Source: Flammeovirgaceae bacterium (GTDB lineage Bacteria > Bacteroidota > Bacteroidia > Cytophagales > Cyclobacteriaceae). Taken from it: a stretch of DNA of 64,000 nucleotides. The stretch spans positions 186,001 through 250,000 of the forward strand of contig JADJRT010000005.1 of assembly GCA_016712035.1 (NCBI GenBank), in the 5' to 3' direction. Every line of letters starts with the position of its first letter. Position 1 is the first letter of the stretch. Shown here piece by piece: positions 27,712-35,891 of this stretch. The notes beneath the pieces were generated by a model. It had not been told where the DNA came from. It saw only the letters and a program-made list of their open reading frames with translations, and searched no databases. A program made the position numbers and the translations under genes.

Positions 27712-28835
27712 TTAAACCTGAGCGATAGACTTATCAATCATATCCTTAAAAATAGCCACTAACCGATCTACACCATCTTCCAAGGGCAATATCACGGGTA
27801 TTCCTAATTCCTTTTCCTTTTGCGTTGCATACTCATGAGCTTCTTGCTCAGTCATTTTTGCGGTGTTAACCGTAAGGGCTACGGTTGGCGCGCCATACGT
27901 TTTTATAAGCGCAATCTCGTCTTTAATCTCAGGCATGTAGGCGGGGTAATATTCCATATCCTTATACTGCTTGCGGGTAGGGTCGTGTTGTAATACAACC
28001 GCATTCGCATCAGCCGAAACAATCCACTCGGCCCCAGCCGGACCGCTAGATTCCGTAGTGACGATTGACCTTCAATAAAAATAATATCCGGTTTCGCCTC
28101 GTCCCAGCATTGCACAACAGCATGCTCCATTTCGCCCGAGATAAAATCGTTTAGCGTACTATCGAAGACAAAACCATACTTCGCACCCTGCATCCATCCG
28201 GTTTGCCCAGTGTATATCATTTCGGCTCTGAAACCAGCCTTACGCATAGCTTCTGTAAGAAAGCGGGTTGTGGTTCGTTTTCCCAAAGCACAGTCGGTAC
28301 CCAACACAGCAATTTTCGGGCAGTGCACATTCTTTATTTTGCCCGACCAAAAATGCAGGTCTTTGAATTTTTTTGGCTTACGCACGTCAATAATTTCTAA
28401 GCCACGAGAACGCGCAAAATCCGCCAGTTCGGGAATGTCAGAAATATATTCGTGTAAGCCATTAACTAAGCTATAGCCATGGATAAGCCCGTCTTTTAAA
28501 ATGGCTCTTAGTGTATCGGGGATAACCCCGCCTTTGGTGGCTACTCCTATTATACAATACTTGGCAGTTTGTTTCGATGTTTTAGCGAACTCTTCTACAC
28601 TCGCGTATACAGGAATATTTCTTTTCTTTCCATCTAACACCTCTCCGGCATCTTTGCCGGCACTCTTGTCATCTATCACGCCCACAATATTGTATCGGTC
28701 AGTGCCGCGAATTAAACCATGAGCCGTTTTGCCGTTATTGCTATCCAGGTAGCCGGCTGTAATTATAATGGCATTACTTTTTCCATAGGTTAGTTTAGTG
28801 GGGCGAAAATTACGCGGTTTAATCGCGATTCTCAA
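27712..28835 (-). CDS. DUF1611 family protein, DgcN-like, one frame break
   Basis: The N-terminal about 260 residues and the C-terminal 81 (MEYYPAYMPEIKDEIALIK to the end) are in different frames; one missing base near 28048 restores SSLRNPSGPAGAEWIVSAD. A P-loop-like GTDCALGKRTT sits at about 179-189, typical of DUF1611. Characterised relatives (DgcN) N-acetylate D-glutamate as step one of a degradation route, followed by DgcA. The start at 28835 is a TTG; no in-frame ATG is nearby, so the true start is uncertain or masked by another indel. Confidence 0.85.
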
Positions 28836-28926
28836 AGACTCGATGAAATGAACTTTCTAAAGTTTTCTGATTGTAAATCCGTACCGATCGAGGTAGAATT
28901 TTTTAAGGATAGAACTTAAGGTTAAT

Positions 28927-28957
28927 TTTGGGTTGGTTATTGCTACAGGTATCTTAA
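28927..28957 (+). promoter_or_regulatory. probable promoter of the 28968 gene and rlmN
   Basis: TTTG at 28927-28930, 19 bases, then TATCTTAA at 28950-28957 (six of eight -7 positions fit, with the last two bases differing). Spacing and distance to the start codon (about 10 bases) suit a Bacteroidota promoter. Confidence 0.45.
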
Positions 28958-28967
28958 AAATAATACC

Positions 28968-29387
28968 ATGAAATATCTTATTATATCCCTCTTAAGTCTC
29001 TTGGTAAGTGTCAGTTTTGGTCAGGGTCTGCTTGGCACATGGCAGCTTACAGACGAAAAAACCTGTTTTCAAAGTGAAATGAAAGAGAGCGACACCGAGC
29101 TTGAGCTAAAGGACGCTATGGGTGCCTCCCGGCAGTCGGTTGTGCGAATGATTACTTTTACCAAAAAAGGAACAGCCGAAGAAGGGATCTACTCGCAAGG
29201 CAAGAAAAAAGGGACTGATACCAATAAATTCAATTATAACGTGATTGACAATGAGCTTCAGTTTCTGGATAAGAAATCGGGCATGGCAACCCAACGCTTT
29301 ATTATTGACGAAATAACTCACACCACCTTGCGCATTCACAACGTACTTAAAGACTGCGAAATAAAAACGTATACCCGCATTGAGTAA
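28968..29387 (+). CDS. exported lipocalin-like protein of unknown function
   Basis: A 139-residue protein with a signal peptide (ends SVSFG), followed by GLLGTWQLTDEKTCF, a start typical of small lipocalin-like beta-barrels in Bacteroidota, and regular strands to the end. It contains a few cysteines (CF, DCEIK). No function can be named. Its TAA overlaps the rlmN ATG (TAATG), so the two are cotranscribed and coupled. Confidence 0.65.
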   Translation: MKYLIISLLSLLVSVSFGQGLLGTWQLTDEKTCFQSEMKESDTELELKDAMGASRQSVVRMITFTKKGTAEEGIYSQGKKKGTDTNKFNYNVIDNELQFLDKKSGMATQRFIIDEITHTTLRIHNVLKDCEIKTYTRIE

Positions 29388-30435
29388 TGGTAGAGACAAT
29401 CCAAACCAAGCGGGATATTCGAAAACTCAAACAGGATGAGTTAAAAGAATTCTTTGTACAAAAAGGAGACAAAGCCTTTCGCGCCCAACAGGTTTATGAA
29501 TGGCTGTGGATGAAGGCGGCTAAAAGTTTTGATCAGATGACGAACATCTCGCTCGAAACCCGCGAGATGCTAAAACAACATTTTGTAATCAATCACATTA
29601 AGGTAGACACGATGCAACGCAGCGTGGACGGCACAATTAAAAATGCCGTAACCCTGCATGATGGATTGGTGGTAGAATCTGTATTGATACCCACCGAAAA
29701 GAGAATCACTGCATGCGTTTCTTCGCAGGTAGGTTGCAGTCTGGCCTGCAAATTTTGCGCTACTGCGAGATTGAAAAGACAACGCAACCTTAGCCCCGAT
29801 GAAATCTATGATCAGGTGGCCGCTATTAAGGAACAAGCCGAATTATTTTTCGGCAGACCCTTAACCAACATTGTGTTTATGGGCATGGGCGAGCCGCTGC
29901 TTAACTATGCCAATGTAACCGAAGCCATTGAAAAAATTACTTCGCAAAAGGGTTTGAATATGGCGCGTAAGCGGATAACGGTTTCTACCGTAGGGGTCGC
30001 TAAAATGATTCGTAAAATGGCCGATGATCAGGTTAAATTCAACCTGGCGGTTTCATTGCATTCAGCGATTAATCAAACACGATCGTCTATCATGCCTATC
30101 AACGATACTAATTCATTGGAAGAATTAGGCGAAGCGCTTGTTTACTGGTATCAGAAAACAAAAAACAAAGTCACGTATGAATATGTTGTTTGGAAAGGCA
30201 TTAACGATACGGAAGAAGACGCGAAGGCGTTGCTCAAATTTTGTAAGCTGGTTCCCTCCAAAGTAAATCTTATTGAATACAATCCTATTGATGATGGAGA
30301 ATTTCAACAAGCCTCCGAAGAAGGGTTAAATATGTATATGGATTTGTAGAGAAAAATGGAATCACCACGCGCATTCGTAAAAGTCGGGGGAAAGATATTG
30401 ATGCTGCTTGCGGGCAACTGGCGAATAAGTCCTAA
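29387..30435 (+). CDS. rlmN: 23S rRNA (adenine2503-C2)-methyltransferase, C terminus frame-broken
   Basis: A radical-SAM enzyme that methylates A2503 of 23S rRNA and A37 of some tRNAs. The cluster cysteines are in CSLACKFC (117, 121, 124). The frame stops early after NMYMDL because a T is missing near 30345; with it the protein continues FVEKNGITTRIRKSRGKD and DAACGQLANKS, which supplies the second catalytic cysteine and ends at 30435. Normal length of about 348 residues after repair. Confidence 0.94.
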
Positions 30436-30491
30436 AACTATTTCGAGACCTAAGGCATCTTCCTATAATTAATCTTAATTAGTCAACCTCA

Positions 30492-31181
30492 ATGAAGTGG
30501 ATCTTTCTTTTTGTCTGCCTCTCACTTATAAATTTAAGTGTATCGCATGGCCAGACCAACATCTTGAGTGGGGTGGTCTTGGATTCAGCCTCGCTACAAC
30601 CACTTTCGTATGTAGCTGTTCAGGTTAAAGGAAAAAATATTGGTCAATCGACTAATGAGACTGGGCGATTTTCAATTGAATGTTCATTGGGAGATACGCT
30701 TGTGTTCACGCGCCTCGGCCACAAAGCGTTACTATTCATTCCTAGAAACATAGATCGGAATCTCAACATCATTTTAGCGGAAGACAGCCGGATGTTAAAT
30801 GATGTAACGGTTTATGGCGATGTGAAAATTGCTGGCGTAGATGATCAGGAATATAAGGCTAATACGCAGGTCAAGCTAAAAAATCAACCTCTCGCGCCCG
30901 AGGCCAATGAGGTTGCTACCTTTGGTCCAGGTATTACCATTGGGTTTGGTGGGAAAGATAAAACAAAGGTAAAGCGCGATGAGAATTCGAAAACGGAAGT
31001 CTATCGTAAAACGATTACCTCGGATGACACAAAAAAACAACTTATCGATCTTTACCAGATCTCGGAAGAGATCTACTATAAAAAATTGGAACGATTTAAT
31101 AACGAGACTCCGGACGCTAAGTATCTCACCGATCCAAAAGAGATCGTTACCCTGATGATACAGTTCTTTGCAATGAGATAA
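30492..31181 (+). CDS. exported protein with CarboxypepD_reg-like domain
   Basis: A 229-residue protein with a signal peptide (ends VSHGQ) and one carboxypeptidase regulatory-like beta-sandwich, recognised by ILSGVVLDSASLQPLSYVAV and the strand DTLVFTRLGHKA. This domain is usual at the start of SusC-like receptors, but here the rest of the receptor is absent; instead about 110 residues follow with no clear domain. Probably in the periplasm or on the outer membrane. Function unknown. Confidence 0.8.
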   Translation: MKWIFLFVCLSLINLSVSHGQTNILSGVVLDSASLQPLSYVAVQVKGKNIGQSTNETGRFSIECSLGDTLVFTRLGHKALLFIPRNIDRNLNIILAEDSRMLNDVTVYGDVKIAGVDDQEYKANTQVKLKNQPLAPEANEVATFGPGITIGFGGKDKTKVKRDENSKTEVYRKTITSDDTKKQLIDLYQISEEIYYKKLERFNNETPDAKYLTDPKEIVTLMIQFFAMR

Positions 31182-31239
31182 TTATAACTTATTTATCGAT
31201 CCTGAGTTTGCTTACTTTTGAAACTGAATTCTACGCATT

Positions 31240-31917
31240 ATGGAAGAACATTTTCAAAGCTCAGAAAAAGTAAGAGATTTTGTAATCGGCATGAGCGATG
31301 GTCTCACCGTGCCTTTCGCCTTAGCCGCAGGATTAAGTGGCGCGGTTGATTCGACCGCTATTGTCATCACAGCAGGATTAGCCGAAATCGCAGCCGGTTC
31401 CATTGCCATGGGATTGGGGGGCTACCTGGCAGGTCGCACAGAAATTGAACATTACGATTCGGAAGAAAAACGCGAATACGATGAAGTGGTTAACAAACAC
31501 GAAGTTGAGATTCAAGAGACAAAAGAAATCTTTGCGGAGTATGGAGTAAGCGAGGAGTTGCAAGAGCAGGTAGCGCGCGAGATGGCAAAGAATCCTAAGA
31601 AATGGGTGGACTTTATGATGCGTTTTGAATTGGGGTTAGAGCGACCTCATAAACACCGGGCTCTTCAAAGTGCATCGATCATCGGTTTATCCTACGTGGT
31701 TGGAGGACTGATTCCGCTAAGCGCCTATTTTTTTACAGAATCCACAGAAGAAGGATTGATCTATTCTTCCATCATAACCTTGGTCTGTCTGATTGTTTTT
31801 GGGTTGGTGAAAAGTAAACTTACCGGCCAGCCTTTATTTAAAGGAGCCTTGCGTGTAACTGTGGTTGGCGCTGCGGCTGCGGCAGCAGCTTTTACAATTG
31901 CTAAGTTGATTACCTGA
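31240..31917 (+). CDS. VIT1/CCC1 family iron/manganese transporter
   Basis: A 225-residue membrane protein of the VIT family. The family start VRDFVIGMSDGLTVPFALAA, the second helix ITAGLAEIAAGSIAMGLGG and a central cytoplasmic, metal-binding-type helical region rich in Glu (EVEIQETKEIFAEYG, with EMAKNPKKWVDFMM) are present, followed by three more helices. Members move Fe2+ or Mn2+ out of the cytosol. A -7-like TACTTTTG sits at 31213-31220 upstream with a weak -33. Confidence 0.92.
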   Translation: MEEHFQSSEKVRDFVIGMSDGLTVPFALAAGLSGAVDSTAIVITAGLAEIAAGSIAMGLGGYLAGRTEIEHYDSEEKREYDEVVNKHEVEIQETKEIFAEYGVSEELQEQVAREMAKNPKKWVDFMMRFELGLERPHKHRALQSASIIGLSYVVGGLIPLSAYFFTESTEEGLIYSSIITLVCLIVFGLVKSKLTGQPLFKGALRVTVVGAAAAAAAFTIAKLIT

Positions 31918-32040
31918 TTCTTGCGCTAAATAATTTTCCTCTTCTTGGTCTATATTCTTACAGACCAATTCTCAGTGCCATAGAAAACTCGCGTTGAAAA
32001 CGTGCGCTTATAGACTAATAAAGTTGATTTGATTGTCTCC

Positions 32041-32934
32041 TTACTTCTTACTGGCATTAAAAAGTTTTTCCTTCTCTTCTTTGGAAAGACTTTCGTAGCC
32101 GCGATCAGAAATTTTATCGAGAATAGTATCGATCTCGTCTTGAGTCGCTTTACTGGCTTTGCTGGTGGGTGGCCGGCTTGGCTTCGGCTCTGCTTTACGG
32201 TAGGTAACTTTTACTTTTGATTCTGTAACAAACAAACCCCGCAGCCAATCTAAGGTTGCCGTAATCCAGCCCCCCCAATTAACACCAGCCTGCAGTTGTT
32301 TAATATAAATCAACCCCATCAAGGCACCGCCTAAGTGGGCCACATTGCCACCGGCATTACCACCTACTGAACCCAGAAAAGATAACACGATATAAAATAA
32401 AGCGATGTATTTGATTTTAATGGGACCCAGAAAAAGTAAAAAGAATGTGTAGTCCGGTAAGAGCACAGCCGTGCCCACCAGCACCGCATACACAGCCGCG
32501 GATGCGCCCACCATCCCATCGGCAGGAATGCGGCCTTGATAGAAGGGTATAGTATTGTAAACCAATAAATACGAAATGCCCCCCGCAATGGCGCCTAAAA
32601 GATATAACGAAACCAGTTTATCGCTGCCCAGATATTCTATAAAGAGTTTTCCAAACCAATAGAAAACTAGCATGTTAAAAAGTATATGAAAAATGCCCGT
32701 CAGGTCATGAACAAAGGCGTACGAAATGAGCGTCCAGGGTTTAGTTAAAAAAGTGAAAACCGGTGCGGGTATAGCAAGCTGTGAATGGATTAACTTAAAA
32801 AAATCAGAAAAGCCGGTCGCGGTTGAAAAAACATAAAATACAGCCAACACCAAAAACACAAGCACATTGATGAAAATCAACTGCACATGTGCATTGTTGG
32901 GTTTTTGAAACGCATTTTTAAATTCGTCAAACAC
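32041..32934 (-). CDS. rhomboid family intramembrane serine protease with C-terminal extension
   Basis: A 297-residue rhomboid with six hydrophobic helices. The catalytic serine is S145 in MVGASAAVYA and the histidine H200 in NVAHLGGALMG; the oxyanion-type HN pair is in GIFHILFNMLV. After the last helix come about 80 soluble, charged residues ending KEEKEKLFNASKK. It is 61 bases after a second, shorter rhomboid, and both follow mutL. Confidence 0.92.
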   Translation of the reverse strand: MFDEFKNAFQKPNNAHVQLIFINVLVFLVLAVFYVFSTATGFSDFFKLIHSQLAIPAPVFTFLTKPWTLISYAFVHDLTGIFHILFNMLVFYWFGKLFIEYLGSDKLVSLYLLGAIAGGISYLLVYNTIPFYQGRIPADGMVGASAAVYAVLVGTAVLLPDYTFFLLFLGPIKIKYIALFYIVLSFLGSVGGNAGGNVAHLGGALMGLIYIKQLQAGVNWGGWITATLDWLRGLFVTESKVKVTYRKAEPKPSRPPTSKASKATQDEIDTILDKISDRGYESLSKEEKEKLFNASKK

Positions 32935-32995
32935 AAGATTCTTCTTTTTCTATTTCAATTTAACAGAATTTCTCTTCTTAAAGTTACCAAACATA

Positions 32996-33577
32996 TTATC
33001 GCCCCTGACTACGCCAGGCACTAATAATGATAAACGCTACAAAGGCACCGCCAAAATGTGCCAGGTGTGCCACTGTACCGCTACGGTCTAAGGCATAGGT
33101 GATGAATCCCATTATAAAAACCATGTATTTTGCCTTTATGGGTATCGGTGGAAAAAGAAGCATAAGTTCAAGATTGGGAAATACCATACCAAAGGCCATT
33201 AGGATTCCATAAATAGCACCTGAAGCACCTAGCATGATTCCTCCAGCTCCGGTACCCAGAAAAAAGTTGGCCGCTGCATAAATTACACCGGCACCAATGC
33301 CCGTTGCTAAGTAGAAAATAAGGAATTTCTTCTCGCCCCAGTAACCTTCCAGTATAGGGGCAAAGGAGGCAAGCGCGAACATGTTGAAAAATATATGACC
33401 AAAACCACCATGCGCGAACATGTAGGTAAAAAACTGATAGGGTTTAAAGTTGGGGGAATGGATACTCCAAAGCGATAAGTATTCGGTTAAATGCAAATTG
33501 CTCAGTAGATTCTGTGCCAGAAACACAACCACATTTATAATGACCAGATTTCTGACCAGCGGGGTAAGTCTAAACAT
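32996..33577 (-). CDS. rhomboid family intramembrane serine protease (short)
   Basis: A 193-residue minimal rhomboid: HIFFNMFALASF in helix 2, the catalytic serine S119 in LGASGAIYG, and the histidine H174 in HLAHFGGAFV. It has no soluble extension. It lies 9 bases after the mutL stop, so it is probably cotranscribed with mutL; the mutL-rhomboid-rhomboid order is seen in other Bacteroidota. Confidence 0.92.
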   Translation of the reverse strand: MFRLTPLVRNLVIINVVVFLAQNLLSNLHLTEYLSLWSIHSPNFKPYQFFTYMFAHGGFGHIFFNMFALASFAPILEGYWGEKKFLIFYLATGIGAGVIYAAANFFLGTGAGGIMLGASGAIYGILMAFGMVFPNLELMLLFPPIPIKAKYMVFIMGFITYALDRSGTVAHLAHFGGAFVAFIIISAWRSQGR

Positions 33578-33586
33578 GCTCTTGGA

Positions 33587-35388
33587 TTAACGGGTAAAGT
33601 AACTTTCTATCTTAGACGTTTCAAAAGTAAAAAATGTTGGGCTGCCATCAGGAGAAAAGTTTGGTTTTGCACACGCAAATAATCCTTCCACGATAGATTG
33701 GATCTCTTCCGTCATTAATTTTTGTCCGGATTTTACGGATGATCGTTTAGCCAGGGCAAACGCCAGGTTATCCCGCAAAGGCAAGTGTAACTCGGATTGG
33801 TTTTTTTTGAATTGCTCCAACAGCCCTTCAAATAATTCCTTTTCGGAAGCCTCCACGCCCACCGGAATACCGGTAACCAATACGGCATTCTTTCCAAAAA
33901 TCTCGAAGCGAAATCCGAGTGAAATCAACTCTTGTTCCACTTCCATAATCAATGCAAAATCAGAAGCGCTTAAGGTAACAGTCTGTGGAAAAAGGCTTTG
34001 CTGACTATTACCCGGGTTTCCTTTTAATCGGGTTGTATACTTTTCAAATAACACCCGTTCATGCGCAGCCTGTTGATCGATAATCATCAACCCCGATTTG
34101 GAGGGCTTTACAATGTACTTCTGCTGAAATTGAAAACACGATTGCTCTTCCGAAGACAAGGGTTGATTGGCTGATTGATTGAGCGAGCTTTCAAATCTCA
34201 ACACCTTACCTTCCGGTTCAGGATTTTGAAATAAGCGCGATTGTGGTGCCGGATTATCAAACGCTTTCTCCCAATTTTGCAAATTAGATCGATGTAGCGC
34301 AGTAGAGAATTGCTCATTCATATACTGCTCTTTCGTAAGATTCTGCGAAAGCTTCCCCACAATATTTATGTCCGATTGAAAATCTATGGCCGGAGTAAGG
34401 TTGTGAGCGCCCAACGCTTGCTTTACAGCGGCCCATACCACACCATACACAGCCCGTTCATCATCAAATTTAATTTCTGTTTTGGTAGGATGAACATTTA
34501 CATCGATATGCTTCGGATCTATCTCCAAAAAGAGAACATAAAAGGGAAAATTTCCTTCGGCCAGTAAGCCTTCAAAAGCACTTGTAATAGCGTGGTTAAG
34601 ATAATTGTTGCGGATGTACCGGTGGTTAACAAAATGAATTGTTCGCCCCTTGTTTTCCGTGCCGACTCGGGCCTGCCAATGTATCCGGTAATTTTTACCA
34701 GCGTGGTTTCTTCCTGGCAAGGAGCCAGTTGACCTTGAAAAGATTTTCCGAATAAAGAAACTACCCGCTGACTAAGTTTGGCCGGAGGCAAATCATAAAT
34801 CAACTCATCGTCATGCTGAATGCTAAAAGCCATTTCGGGACGGGCCAATGCCAATCTGTGAAACTCTTCCAGAATGTGACGCATCTCAACTGCATTGGAC
34901 TTCAGAAAATTTCTGCGTGCAGGAATATTATAAAATAAATTTTTAACACTAATGCTCGTTCCCTTTTCGCAAGCCACGGGCCCTTGGCTTTTAACTTCCG
35001 AAGCATCGACCAGTAACTGCGTTCCCAGATCGGAGTGCGCCTGGCGGGTCTTCAATTCAAATTGCGATACAGCGGCTATGGATGCGAGGGCTTCGCCCCG
35101 AAACCCCATGGTGCGAATTTTAAATAAATCTTCAGCCGTTTTTATTTTCGAGGTAGCATGTCGCTCAAGACTCATACGCGCATCCGTTTCACTCATGCCC
35201 GACCCATTGTCAATAACCTGAATCAGTGTTTTACCGGCTTCTTTAACAAATAATTTTATAGAAGTAGCCCCCGCATCCAACGCATTTTCCAACAATTCTT
35301 TGACAGCCGAAGCAGGTCGCTGTACCACTTCACCGGCTGCAATCTGGTTAGCAATAGAATCCGGAAGAAGATGAATAATATCGGGCAT
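33587..35388 (-). CDS. mutL: DNA mismatch repair protein MutL, one frame break
   Basis: The N-terminal GHKL ATPase part (IANQIAAGEVVQRPASAVK, DNGSGM, TMGFRGEALASI) and the C-terminal part are in different frames; one missing T near 34631 restores TRGEQFIFVNHRYIRNN. The C-terminal endonuclease motif reads DQQAAHERVLFE, with Gln where many families have His. The protein is about 600 residues. The frameshift lies in a short homopolymer and probably is a sequence error, although a real mutator allele cannot be excluded from sequence alone. Confidence 0.94.
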
Positions 35389-35405
35389 GAAAGAAGATGA
35401 GAAAT

Positions 35406-35774
35406 CTATTTCCGTTTAAACTTGAGGTAGAAATAAAAAGGAACAAACAGAAAAAGTAAATAGAATGCGGGCTGGCCCCACTCCAAATAAGCAACAATAA
35501 GTACTGTCAGAAATAGCAGTATGCTTAATCGAATCATCGTAGAACTGGTATCTGATCCGGGTTTACTTCTCTTTCTTGATGCTTGAAATGAACCCGCAAT
35601 GCGCGATCTGTACTCACTTGAATCTTGCCGCACCTGCCCCCGTTCGCGCTCAATTTCAGATTTAATACGGTCTTCACGTTCTTTTAACTCCTCCTTAACG
35701 GGATCGTAGAACCGCGGATTGTACTTAAACCGCTGATGCTGGGGTGCTTTCGTGAATAAGGATAAAATCTTCAT
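35406..35774 (-). CDS. hypothetical protein, charged N-terminal half and two membrane helices
   Basis: A 122-residue protein that I do not recognise. The first about 75 residues are hydrophilic, with a likely coiled-coil (KEELKEREDRIKSEIERE), and the last about 40 form two hydrophobic helices separated by LEWGQPA, ending in KFKRK. It is 17 bases upstream of mutL on the same strand, so it may be the first gene of that operon. Confidence 0.6.
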   Translation of the reverse strand: MKILSLFTKAPQHQRFKYNPRFYDPVKEELKEREDRIKSEIERERGQVRQDSSEYRSRIAGSFQASRKRSKPGSDTSSTMIRLSILLFLTVLIVAYLEWGQPAFYLLFLFVPFYFYLKFKRK

Positions 35775-35891
35775 AGTATTTCTTTTATTCTAAATGTAGT
35801 TTCGCATCTGAATAACCCTTGATCAATCGTTCTTATATATACACATAACGATTTAACAAGAATGGTAAAATTACGAAAATCGAATGGCCGG

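Noticed and set aside
31945..31968. Hairpin TTGGTCT / AGACCAA between the VIT and rhomboid genes as a terminator
   Set aside because: A 7-bp A/T-containing stem with a 10-base loop and no T-run on either side; not enough to call.
33587..35388. mutL frameshift as a real mutator allele
   Set aside because: The break is a single missing T in a short run, the same type as errors in essential genes around it, so it is not evidence of a mutator strain.
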